From NCBI RefSeq assembly GCF_040712315.1, contig NC_134013.1, forward strand, positions 5,553,001-5,617,000: DNA of 64,000 bases. The letters are read 5' to 3'. Each line of letters opens with the position of its first letter. Positions within the stretch are counted from its first letter, which is position 1. Position numbers and translations under genes: made by a program. Below, piece by piece: positions 35,660 through 44,837 of this stretch. The notes under the pieces are model-generated. The model worked only from the letters and a program-made list of their open reading frames with translations. It was not told the origin of the DNA and made no database searches. Source of the stretch: Castanea sativa (Eukaryota; Streptophyta; Magnoliopsida; Fagales; Fagaceae).

Positions 35660-36412
35660 TGTAAGTGCACAATTGCACCTGAACCCAAGAATAGTTATGG
35701 GCTCAGACCCAATGAGCCTTAAACAATAAGAATTTGTAGAGTGTGGGCTTGAAACCCAGGTTAGAAGTGTATGAGGATGAAATGACAAACTAAAGATTCC
35801 AAGTACTTAGAGACAAAAAGGAGTAATGTAAATAGACCTCCTCGGACGTAAGCCGAAAACTGTTCTTATATTATATCTCTCTCTTTTTCCTTCTTCTTTT
35901 TAGGTTACAAAAAGTTCCGTCCAGTTTCTGTTCCCGATCCCTCCTTAAATACTCCTCTTTTTAATACTTTATCCACGTGTTGCCCCCCAATTCCTCCCTT
36001 AGCCTAGATATTTCTTTTCTTAGTGCCTTTGAACAGTAACTAGAAGTTTCCCTTCCACTGTTTAAGTGTCACTTCCTCATTAATGCGGCCAGGGTGGTAG
36101 GTGCAGGGTCTTTAATGTGGAGGTAGCAGCCTTTACCTTTGATATTCTTCCAACATCGGCGCTTCTAGGACATTCAAGGGTTCTCTCCCTTTAACCGTTG
36201 GTCTTGACCGTATCATTCCCTAATCTTTACCATGAAGTCTCAGGTTCTTTGATGTCAGTCCGAGGGGAAAACCATCCTCGGCTGGATCCTAGGATCCTCG
36301 GCGTATAGGCCGACCCATAGCACCAACAATCTCTAACCCCAGGGTCAGGTCGGCCTTCTTTAACAAGGCCCAAAAGGCCCACATTCCCACCAGGATCCTT
36401 TTGCCCCACACA
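35660..36412 (-). repeat. 5' LTR of the Gypsy element
   Basis: It is the partner of 24737-25466 and is bounded outside by CATGC at 36413-36417. On the minus strand it contains AAATATCTAGGC and GGAGTATTTAAGGA (near 35945), the latter a possible TATA box. Confidence 0.9.
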
Positions 36413-36417
36413 CATGC

Positions 36418-37120
36418 AATTGTATATACATTCGAATTATTTACTTTATTTAAAAATTTTACTAACTTCTAATGAGTAATTACCAAAAATAATTATTAAT
36501 TCATCTAACTCTTCATTCAATTGGAGTTCAAATTATTTGTATTTCGTGACTATTTGAAGCTTATAGGGCTATTGAATGCCTGTAAATATTATTACATTCA
36601 TATTATCATAAATTAGTATGTAATTCACACAAAGGCATTGATGTGTTTAAAATTAAATAAAAATTTTATCATAAAAATATAAATAATTACTCAAATTATT
36701 ATTAAAAAAAATAGCATGTGACACATGCATATGTATAGATACATTTAAAATTAAATACAATTTTTATCATACAAATATAAATAACTAGTCAAATTATTTT
36801 TTTAATAAAAGTAAACGTAATTAGTTACATATTAAAATTTTTACCTAAATTTAATACTACTTATAATAATTTTTGTTGTGTGATTTTTGTTGTGTGGTAA
36901 TTTTTATTGGGTATATGTGATTGGTTTTTAAAAAAAAAAAAAATTATAGTTCATTAATATTAGATTCTTAGTATTTTGCACTATTAATTCACTTGACACA
37001 AAGATTAAAAAATTTAAGTGAACACATGACACAAACTTAAGTGGATAATTATGGTGTAGTCCTCACATAAATTTAGATACATGATACAAAATTGGATTCT
37101 AATTGAATTTTCTCAGAGCT
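36418..37120 (+). other. Continuation of the gene A 3' flank
   Basis: It is collinear with 38525-39270, downstream of A' (ATTTAAAAATTTTACTAACT, CAAAAATAATTATTAATTCA, CATGTGACA). With 24456-24736 it forms one flank interrupted by the Gypsy element. It holds no gene. Confidence 0.8.
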
Positions 37121-37123
37121 TTA

Positions 37124-37124
<1 letters not shown>

Positions 37125-37184
<60 letters not shown>
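37125..37184. repeat. (TA)n microsatellite
   Basis: About 60 bp of uninterrupted TA. It marks the right end of the A duplication unit; the A' flank has a short (TA) run at the same place (about 39268). Confidence 0.9.
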
Positions 37185-37186
<2 letters not shown>

Positions 37187-37635
37187 AAAAAGTGGGCAAG
37201 AGCACAGCTATAGAAGAAGTGCAGGATGCGGAAGCACAGATATAAGAAAAAAATGAAAGTAATGTAAAATGAAGTAATGTAATGTAAAACCAGCCAAGAA
37301 GGCGGTAGCACAGATATAATAAGAAAATGGAAAGTAGATTGAAAATACTGAAAATATATTGAAACACTTACAGGATAGTAGTAGATAAAGGTTACAAGAT
37401 TACAAGCTTGGAGCAGGCTTCTAGAGTGATAAGAAAACTAGAAGGGATAATTGGTACTACGAAAACAAGGTGTTGGAAAACAAGTATACGTTTTTCCTAA
37501 GGAACAACCCCCTTATAAGTAAAATAAAGCATTGTTTAAATAATGAATAGTGACCAGTGACTTTTACTATTCATATCAAGTCTGTGAGAGACCACAGGAG
37601 CAAAGCCCAGACCGTTAGCAATTTGGCATTTTGTA
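37185..37635. other. Unrecognised sequence at the A/A' junction
   Basis: It is not shared with the other CXE units and contains no ORF or clear transposon ends. It includes two partial copies of AGCACAGATATAA (37230 and 37309). It replaces the first ~140 codons that A' lacks. Confidence 0.4.
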
Positions 37636-38224
37636 ATGGGTTGAGTCCCATTGTAACAATGGCGGGCCTGAGGCTTGGTTGAATGAGCATGTGGATTTTG
37701 AGAGAGTGTGCTTAGCTGGAGAAATTAGTGGTGCTAATGTTGCTTATAAGTTGGCTATGAAGGTTGGAGAGACCCAGGCCCAGGCTCAATTTGGGCTTAA
37801 GATGGGCCTTCTTGGGGTTGCTTTAGTCCACCCATTTTTTTGGGGTTCGAACCCTATTGGGTCAGAGGCCCAAAACCCAAGTAGGAAGGCCTTGGTGGAT
37901 CGGTTGTGGCCATTTGTGTGCCCAGCCCAACCAGATAATGATGACCCATGGGCTAACCCGGTGGCAGAGGGTGCACCTAGCTTGGCCCAATTGGGGTGCA
38001 GGAGGGTTTTGGTGTGTGTGGCTGAGAAGGATATATTGAGGGATAGAGGGTGGCTTTTTTCTGAGGCATTGAGTAGGAGTGGATGGATGGGTGTGGTCGA
38101 AATTGAAGAAACAGAAGGGGAGGATCATGGGTTTCATTTGTATGATTTGAAATGTGAGAAAGCTAAGGATTTGATCAAACACTTGGCTGATTTCTTCAAT
38201 AGGGACATGCCTACACTGATTTGA
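37636..38224 (+). pseudogene. 5'-truncated carboxylesterase A'
   Basis: Homology to gene A begins abruptly at TGGGTTGAGTCCCATTG, corresponding to residue 137 of A, so the N-terminal part with the HGG oxyanion hole is absent. An in-frame TAA lies directly before the homology. The remaining 181-codon ORF from 37679 is open to the normal stop and nearly identical to A. It lacks the frame-breaking extra base found in A and keeps AEKDILRD and the His motif EDHGFH. The nucleophile motif reads GEISG (AGT to ATT), so the catalytic Ser is Ile. Promoter and start are missing, so this is a pseudogene. Confidence 0.9.
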
Positions 38225-39773
38225 TTTGATTGTGGGCTCCTGCAGTTGAGGAAAATAAGAAGCTGTAGTATCCTTTGTGCTTTTTTTTAATAAAAAAAAA
38301 ATTTAAATTTAAATTTTAAGCTTTAAGATTTGTTGTTTTTGGTTTGTCTCTGTTTGGCTTTCTTCACGTAAAGCTTTGTCATCACTTGTCACATGTGTAG
38401 TATGTACAAATAATAATATTATCTTTCTTTTCAAAAAGTGAGAGCGAGTATTTGGGTTTTATATATATATATACACATATATATTTGTGTGTGCGCATTT
38501 GTGACATAGCGGTGAATATACGCAATCATATATACATTGTAATTATTTACTTATATTTAAAAATTTTACTAACTTCTAATGAGTAATTACCAAAAATAAT
38601 TATTAATTCATCTGACTCTTCATTCAACTGGAGTTCGAATTATTTGTATTTCCTGACTATTTGAAGCTTTTAGGGCCGTTGGATGCATGTAAATATTATT
38701 ACATTCATATTATCATAAACTAGCATGTAATCTATACAAACGCATAGATGCGTTTAAAATTAAATAAAAAATTTCTTATAAAAATATAAATAATTACTCA
38801 AATTATTAAAAAAAAAATAGCATGTGACATATGCATACATATAGATACATTTAAAATTAAACACAACTTTTATCATAAAAATATAGATAATTAGTCAAAT
38901 TATTTTTTTTAAAAGTTAACATAATTAGTCACATATTAAAATTCGTACCTAAATTTAATACTACTTATGATTTTTTGATTTTTTTCTTCTAATTTTAATA
39001 AAAGAGAATGTGTGGTGATCTTTGTTGTGTGGTGATTTTTATTGAGTATATGTGACTGATTTTTTTAATTTTTAATTTTATAGTTCATTAATATTAGATT
39101 TTTAGTATTTTGTACTATTAACTCACTTGGCATAAAAATTAAAAAAATTAAGTGAACACATGACGTAAACTTAAATGGATAATTATAGTGTAATTTTCAC
39201 ATAAATTTAGACACACGACACAAAATTGAATTCTTATTTCAAATTTTAATTGAACTTTCTCTGAATTTATATATATATGTGTGATGTTCTACAGTATTAT
39301 TTTGTAATACAATGAGAAATTGTGATTTGTGCGTGGTTATTTGTAATACACCATTTTAATATGCTAGATGTAACTGTTAATTATTTTTCGTTGTTGATAT
39401 AAGTAATCATCACATCGAATCACGTTAATTATTTTATTTCTATTTATATTATTCTATCTGCTTCTTTCCACTTTAACATAAATCAATAAAATAACTCAGG
39501 AAAATACAATTGGCATCAAATTCCTAAAAACAAAAGGACAAACTCTAATAGTTGTTTTTGTGGTGAAAGTTGGGGTTTCCACTTCTAGTTGAGAAGCCAA
39601 AGCAACCGATTTGTTTAGGCATATTGGCATCTCCTTTAGAAACTTCCACTGAAACTCATCTTATGTCCGTGCTTGAATTTTTTTCTGCTTTCTTTTTTTA
39701 TAATTTTTTTTAATAAGTTGAATTTGCTTTGCTTGGATTGTTATTAAGTGCTTTACAAGAAATATATCTATAG
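38225..39773 (+). other. 3' flank of A' (sister of the interrupted A flank)
   Basis: It contains the 3' UTR-like region and AT-rich DNA homologous to the A flank up to about 39270. At about 38505-38525 it carries the uninterrupted equivalent of the Gypsy target. From about 39470 it matches 50860-51130 downstream of A'' (CAAAAGGACAAACTCTAATA, GTTGAGAAGCCAAAGCAACC). Confidence 0.75.
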
Positions 39774-40257
39774 TCTATACTATTATGGAAAATGTTATGT
39801 TCACAACATTTTTACAACAAATCCTATGTGGAAGGTTGTTACGGGTTATTAATGGTGGGGTAGAAAAGTAATTTCACTGATAAGTTCAAATTTAAACCAA
39901 TAACAACTAACCACCTCTGATTTGTTGTGAAAATGTTGTAAAAATATTGTGGACGTAGCACCTCTCTTATTTAAGGGGCTTCCTCTGCTTGGATTTATCA
40001 TTTTTTAGTTCAAAAATACCCTTACACCTCTATGTTTAAGTATAGACAAAACTAAAAGACAATTTGGTAAAAATGTAACTCTAACTCCCACTAAAACATT
40101 GCCTAAAAAATAGGACCACTCTCCTATTAATTTTCAAATTGTTTTATCCACTTTTAAATTAGATTTTCAAAAAAAAAATTATATATATAAAATAAAAACA
40201 CAGAGTTTTTTCTTTTGGCTTAAAAAAAGTATCATCGCACGCGTGTGATGAGACTAG
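39774..40257 (+). mobile_element. Helitron copy 1, carrying a MITE
   Basis: It starts TCTATACTATTAT, is interrupted by a MITE, resumes with TTATTTAAGGGGCTTCCTCTG and ends CGCACGCGTGTGATGAGACTAG. Copy 2 follows directly, so the two are head to tail. Confidence 0.65.
39787..39966. mobile_element. MITE nested in Helitron copy 1
   Basis: The left end (ATGTTCACAACATTTTTACA) and the reverse complement of the right end (GTCCACAATATTTTTACAAC) are alike, and CAACAAATC occurs just inside both. It splits the conserved Helitron 5' region between TATTAT and TTATTTAAGG. Related fragments occur at about 2330-2400. The superfamily is not certain. Confidence 0.55.
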
Positions 40258-40607
40258 TCTATACTACTATTTAAGAGACTTCCTCTGTTTGGATTCCTCA
40301 TTTTTTAGTTTAAAAATATGCTAACATCCCTATGTTTAAGTAGAGACAAAACTAAAGGAGAATCCGGTAAAAATGCAACTTTAACTCCCACTAAAACATT
40401 GCCTAAAAAATAGAACCACTTTTTTTAATTTTCAAATTGTTTTATCTACTTATAAATCAGATTCTCAAAATAAAAATTATATATATATATATAATAAAAA
40501 CACAGGTTTTGTTCTTTTTTGCTAAAAAGCAAAAGCCTCACCGCACGCATTTTTTTGCTAAAAAAGAAAGTTTCATTGCACGCGCGAAGCGAGTGTGATG
40601 AGGCTAG
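40258..40607 (+). mobile_element. Helitron copy 2 (350 bp)
   Basis: It starts TCTATACTACTATTTAAGAG and ends with the hairpin CACGCGCGAAGCGAGTGTG, ATGAGG and CTAG, followed by T. The short size and lack of ORFs mark it as nonautonomous. Confidence 0.7.
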
Positions 40608-40610
40608 TCT

Positions 40611-40920
40611 TCTATACTATTATTTAAGGGGTTTCTCCTGTTTGAATTCCTCATTTTTTTAGTTCAAAAATGCTCTTATACTCCTATGTTTAAGCAATTT
40701 TAAAACTACAGGAAAGTCTGGTAAAAATGCAATTCTAACTCCATTAAAAAAAAAATTATGTTTTTTATTATATACTAACCTCATTACACGCGCTTCACGC
40801 GTGTGGTAAGGCTTTTTTTGTGGTAGTAGCAAAAAAAAAATTATGTTTTTTATTATATACTAACCTCATTACACGTGCTTCGTGTACGTGCGATGATGCT
40901 TTCTTTCTTTTTTAGTAATC
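40611..40920 (+). mobile_element. Helitron copy 3, 5' part
   Basis: It starts TCTATACTATTATTTAAGGG. It includes a duplicated 3'-like segment with hairpins CACGCGCTTCACGCGTG (about 40788) and CACGTGCTTCGTGTACGTG (about 40872). A solo LTR then interrupts it; its natural end may be the CTAG at 42708. Confidence 0.55.
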
Positions 40921-40925
40921 GTAGC

Positions 40926-41703
40926 TGTAAGTGCACAATTGCACCCGGACCCAAAAACGAATGCTGGGCTCAGGCCTAATGAGCCTTATACAATAAAATT
41001 TGTAAAGTATGGGTTTGAAACCTAGGCTTGGGATGTTGGAAGTTCGATTAACAGGCTAGAGTGTTACAATTTGTGCAAATGACGAACAAATATGACAAAT
41101 AGATCTCCTCGGACGTAAGCCGATGATGATTTGTATAAATATTCTCTCTCTAGGCCAAAGTTTACAGTCCTTAGTTCCTATTTTATTCTTAGCAGAAAGT
41201 GCCGATCCCCTTCTCTTTCCTCTCTCGTCTCCTTATATACTTCTTCCTCTTCACTGTTCATTCACGTGTCGTACAAATCTTTCCCTTAGATACTTGTCTC
41301 ATCCACCACCTTCTTGAAGTCCATTAAATAATAGTAGGAAGGTTTAACTCTATTGTTCAGAGGTCATTTCCCCATTAATGCGGTCAGGGAGGTAGATGCA
41401 GGGTTTTTAATGTGGAAGTAACAACCTTTTCCCTAGATATTTCCATCACATCCTTGCGTCTAGAGGGTGCTTGGATCACCCTCTTACCCATCAGTTTTTC
41501 CATAACTCTGCCTTTAACCTTCTTGGCAAGTCTCGGGGTCATTTTCGGGCCTGTCCGAGGAGACATTCCTCCTCGGACAACTCCTCGGACCTTTACGGTG
41601 CAGACTGACTTGTGGGCCTGGAGGTTTTAATCAAAAAACAAACTGGTACCCGTCAATAAAGCCCAAAGCCCAAATGTTTATTCGAGAATTTTTACCCCCC
41701 ACA
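40926..41703 (-). mobile_element. Solo LTR of the same Gypsy family
   Basis: On the plus strand the 778-bp segment starts TGTAAGTGCACAATTGCACC and ends TTTTTACCCCCCACA, the same ends as the 11.7-kb element. The flanks GTAGC (40921-40925) and GTAGT (41704-41708) are a 5-bp duplication with one mismatch. It has diverged from the other LTRs internally. ORFs inside it (for example 41412-41630) are not genes. Confidence 0.88.
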
Positions 41704-41708
41704 GTAGT

Positions 41709-42594
41709 AAAAAAAATGTGTTCTATTTATTTATTTTATATATATAATTTTTATATTGAGAATCTAATTTATAAGTGTATATATCTATTCAGTAATTTAG
41801 TTTTTATTTTATTTTATAACTATTAGTAGTTTTTTTTGGGATATTTTGTTTGGTTTTTGGATAAACATAAGTTTTTTTTTAAAGGAATAAAATAGTAGCA
41901 AATGTGGGTTGTTTAACTTATTTTTCTATTTAAAAAAAAAAAAACATATAGTTAATTTGAAGAAGTGGGTTAGTGGATAAATGTATAATTATTTTGAAGA
42001 AGTGGGTTAGTGGAAGAGTGTTCCTATTTTGTAGGCAATGTTTTAGTTCAAGTTAGATATGTATTTTTACCAAACTATCATTTAGTTTTGGCTTTACTTA
42101 AACCTAGGAGTGTAGGGGTATTTTGGAACAAAAAAAATCCGGTCCAAACAGAGGAAGCCCATTAAATAGTAGTATAGATATATAATTTTTATTCTGAGAA
42201 CCATCAGGAAAGTGGTCCTGTTTTGTAGGCAACATTTTAGTGGAAATTAAATATGTATCTACTTATATAAAAAAGTGTTTATATTTATTTAGTTTAGTTT
42301 TTTTTATTATTTAGTTTTGTTTTTGGATAAACATGGGGTTTTTTTTTTTAAGGAAAAAAAACACATTTAACTTATTTTTCTATTTAAAAAAAAAAACGTA
42401 TAGTTACTTTAAAGAAGTGGGTTAGTGGAAGAGTGTTCCTATTTTGTAGGCGATGTTTTAGTGCAAGTTAGACATGTATTTTTACTAAACTATCCTTTAG
42501 TTTTGTCTTTACTTAAACTGAGAAAATTAAGGGTATTTTGGACCCCAAAAAAATCTGGTTCAAACATAGGAAATCCCTTAAATAGTAGTATAGA
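41709..42594 (-). mobile_element. Inverted Helitron 5' ends
   Basis: Reverse-complemented copies of the Helitron start TCTATACTACTATTTAA end at 42178 and 42594, each followed leftward by the AAACATAGG / CAGAGGAAG-type 5' region. They point opposite to copies 1-3, so elements inserted repeatedly and in both directions. Confidence 0.55.
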
Positions 42595-42708
42595 TAAATT
42601 AAAATTTCAAAATAAAAATTATATATATATATAAAATAAAAACACAATTTTTTCTTTTGGCTAAAAAAAAGCCTCATTACAGGCATGAAGCGCGTGTAAC
42701 GAGGCTAG

Positions 42709-43132
42709 TATAATACTTGTATAGTATGATTTTTTTGTTGCATGTGATTCTAAGTGCTCATAATAACTACCCTATAATATTTACAATTGATTCTCAACAA
42801 AAACTCAAAAAAAGAAAGAAAGAATGAGATGTGTGCAATCTTATTATATTTATATCTCTGGAAATAATTTATATATAATATTTACAATTCTAGGATGAGA
42901 CGTGTCTAAATCTTATATTTATATATCCGGAATTTCCCTGTTACCTATCTCAACAAACACAAAAAAAGAAAAAAGGAATGAGATGTGGGCAATCTAATTA
43001 TATTTATATCTATGGAAATAACTAACATATAATATTTACAATTCCAGGATAAGATGCGTCCAAATCTTATATTTAAATCTCCGGAATTTCCCTGTTACCT
43101 AACCTTAAGTGCTTTAAATATAGGAGAATTTG
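42709..43132 (+). other. A-B spacer, homologous to 51130-51300
   Basis: Noncoding. It has two internal imperfect copies of AATATTTACAATTCTAGGATGA...CCGGAATTTCCCTGTTACC (42875-42955 and 43030-43105). The second matches the A''-B' spacer. Confidence 0.6.
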
Positions 43133-43245
43133 AGAAGGAAAGTAAACAGAACAATACACACACACACAGGGAATGGGGACATTTTAACTCACTCTTAGGC
43201 TTTGTCCCCATTCCCTGTGTGTGTTGTTCTGTTTACTTTCCTTCT
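43133..43245. repeat. Long near-perfect hairpin
   Basis: Left arm 43133-43180 (AGAAGGAAAGTAAACAGAAC ... GGGAATGGGGAC) is matched in reverse complement by right arm 43204-43245 (GTCCCCATTCCC ... GTTTACTTTCCTTCT). The difference is mainly six extra bases in the CA run of the left arm. The loop is 23 bases. The homologous place in the sister spacer (near 51300) has no such structure. Confidence 0.9.
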
Positions 43246-43246
43246 A

Positions 43247-43286
<40 letters not shown>
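43247..43286. repeat. (TA)n microsatellite
   Basis: About 40 bp of alternating AT directly after the hairpin. Confidence 0.9.
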
Positions 43287-43289
<3 letters not shown>

Positions 43290-43311
43290 GAATTATTGTG
43301 TACTTCTAGAG

Positions 43312-43418
43312 TATCATAAATGTGTACTCTTTTTTTTATATGAATGATAGGTCCTACTAATTAAATTCATGGTGGAACCTATCATTCATGTGAGAGGTGA
43401 AGTACACATTTATGATAT
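43312..43418. repeat. Second foldback element
   Basis: ATCATAAATGTGTACT at 43314 and TGAATGATAGG at 43341 are mirrored by CCTATCATTCA at 43378 and AGTACACATTTATGAT at 43401. The result is a hairpin of about 105 bp with mismatches and a loop of roughly 20 bases. It has MITE-like size and no ORF. Confidence 0.75.
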
Positions 43419-43424
43419 TGCGAA

Positions 43425-43732
43425 AATATCTAATAACATTCCTTAAATATAAAGGTGAGTCCTACATAAAAAGTAATACCTAGGATGATTCTATGATTAT
43501 ATGCATGATCTCTGCTCAACAAATATTATACAGAATAGTCTCATTTCATTTCCACCACACAAACAATTGGATTGGGTCCATCATCAATCGTCGGTAATAA
43601 GAGAACATATTTGTCTCCTCTCTCCTCCGTTGACAAAAAGACTTGTTTTTCGTGTAAGTCGTCAGAATACAGATAATATTTTATCATTTTTGATAGGAAA
43701 ATGCTTACGGATTTTACTTTTATGTTGAAATG

Positions 43733-43734
<2 letters not shown>
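43425..43734 (+). other. A-B spacer shared with 51330-51470
   Basis: Noncoding. GGATGATTCTAT, TTTCCACCACACAAACAATTG and ATCATCAAT match the A''-B' spacer and support cassette duplication. Confidence 0.6.

Positions 43735-43788
<54 letters not shown>
43735..43788. repeat. (TA)n microsatellite
   Basis: About 54 bp of alternating AT. Confidence 0.9.
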
Positions 43789-43794
<6 letters not shown>

Positions 43795-43959
43795 TGTTTT
43801 TTAGATTCTCTCCTTAAAATTTAGTCATGTGACTATTTAACTGAAAAATACACTTTCATTTTATGAAAAAAATCTACATGGCAAAATCTTAAGAGACCTA
43901 AAGAACAACACATAAGTAGCGTGTACCTAATTCTTGGCCTAAGTAGTGTACTGAAGTTT

Positions 43960-44310
43960 TGTTCAAAATTTAAGTTATCTATCTGTAGTTTAAAATTTGA
44001 CACGTACCCACCTGAAGTTAACTTAGTTAGAGTTCCGTAACATAGATTTATTAAAAACATGACTAAATATGTAATTTTGTTATACTTTTATGTCTCTCTC
44101 CTTCAAAATCACAAAAAACATAAAAATACAAGATCAAGTAAGATAAAAAATGATCTAAAGAACACTTTTATCATGAAATTTCAAATTACTGGGAGGCAAT
44201 TTAAATTTCGGTCAGACCTTAGGTAAGTAAGTGTCAAATTTCAAACCATAGGTAGACAACTTAAATTTCGGCCAAATTATAGGTAGATAAATTGTAATTT
44301 GCCCACATAC
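43960..44310. repeat. Degenerate short repeats, unidentified element
   Basis: Phrases of the type TAAATTTCGGTCAGACCTTA and GTCAAATTTCAAACCATAGG recur at 44200-44290, and a related phrase in inverse sense lies near 43990. This looks like the remains of an interspersed repeat; no ends could be defined. Confidence 0.4.
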
Positions 44311-44740
44311 ATACATACATAAATTCTATAGTTTTAGAATCACGGTCTTTAAGTGGTGGAAAAAAAAAGTATTTGTTAAAGTAGAAGATAATCAATTATA
44401 ATTTACTACATAAGATAATTGTGGCAAAAAATATGTAAAAGTGTATGGTCCTAGAAGTATTATTTTTTATTTTAAATTTTGGCTATTTTATAAAAAATTC
44501 AAATGAATTCATAATAAGTTGTAATAGAAAAAAAATAAAATTGAACCCAAAAAATAGGATAGGTTTGTGTTTGATTTTTTTATTTTTATTTTATCCTTTT
44601 AAACTTTAGTTATTTTAAGAAGAGTCAAACAAATATGTGATAAATTGGGACAGATGAAACGAGTTAAAAGCGTGACAAATTTGTATTCCAAGCTGTCCGC
44701 ATGTGATGTTGGAAGTTGGAACCGTCTAGTTCACTCCTTT

Positions 44741-44746
44741 TATAAA
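44741..44746 (+). promoter_or_regulatory. TATA box of CXE gene B
   Basis: TATAAA within CCTTTTATAAAGGAACA lies 97 bp upstream of the start codon. The equivalent TATAAA is found upstream of B' at 53353. Confidence 0.7.
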
Positions 44747-44837
44747 GGAACACATCCAAGTCCAACCCATCCGATTCCTCCTCACCGCTTCCAATCTCTC
44801 TCTCAAAGCACGCGACTGCACACACACAAACACACAG

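Larger units (their letters stand above)
24737..36412 (-). mobile_element. Full-length Ty3/Gypsy retrotransposon, Tat lineage
   Basis: The element is 11.7 kb, with 730-bp and 753-bp LTRs starting TGTGTGGGG and ending CTTACA on the minus strand. It is flanked by perfect 5-bp duplications CATGC at 24732-24736 and 36413-36417. Minus-strand order is 5' LTR, primer-binding site, gag, protease, reverse transcriptase, RNase H, integrase, a 149-bp tandem array, an antisense extra ORF, and 3' LTR. This order, the YVDDMVVKSK reverse-transcriptase signature, the second RNase H-like domain and the extra ORF all point to the Tat lineage. Every coding domain is split by frameshifts and stops, so the copy is not autonomous. 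It was inserted after the A/A' duplication, because the A' flank at 38.51 kb has the same sequence uninterrupted. Confidence 0.92.
39774..42708 (+). mobile_element. Nested cluster of nonautonomous Helitrons
   Basis: The interval begins TCTATACTATTAT and ends with the stem-loop-like CATGAAGCGCGTGTAACGAGG and then CTAG at 42705-42708. The homologous spacer downstream of A'' (near 51110-51150) lacks it entirely. It contains several short elements with TC at the start, a GC-rich hairpin near the end and CTAG as last bases, the hallmarks of Helitrons, plus a MITE and a solo LTR. None encodes a Rep/helicase. Confidence 0.7.

Noticed and set aside
39270..43800. Origin or regulatory role for the TA tracts
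   Set aside because: Plain TA microsatellites common in plant intergenic DNA, with no supporting motif.
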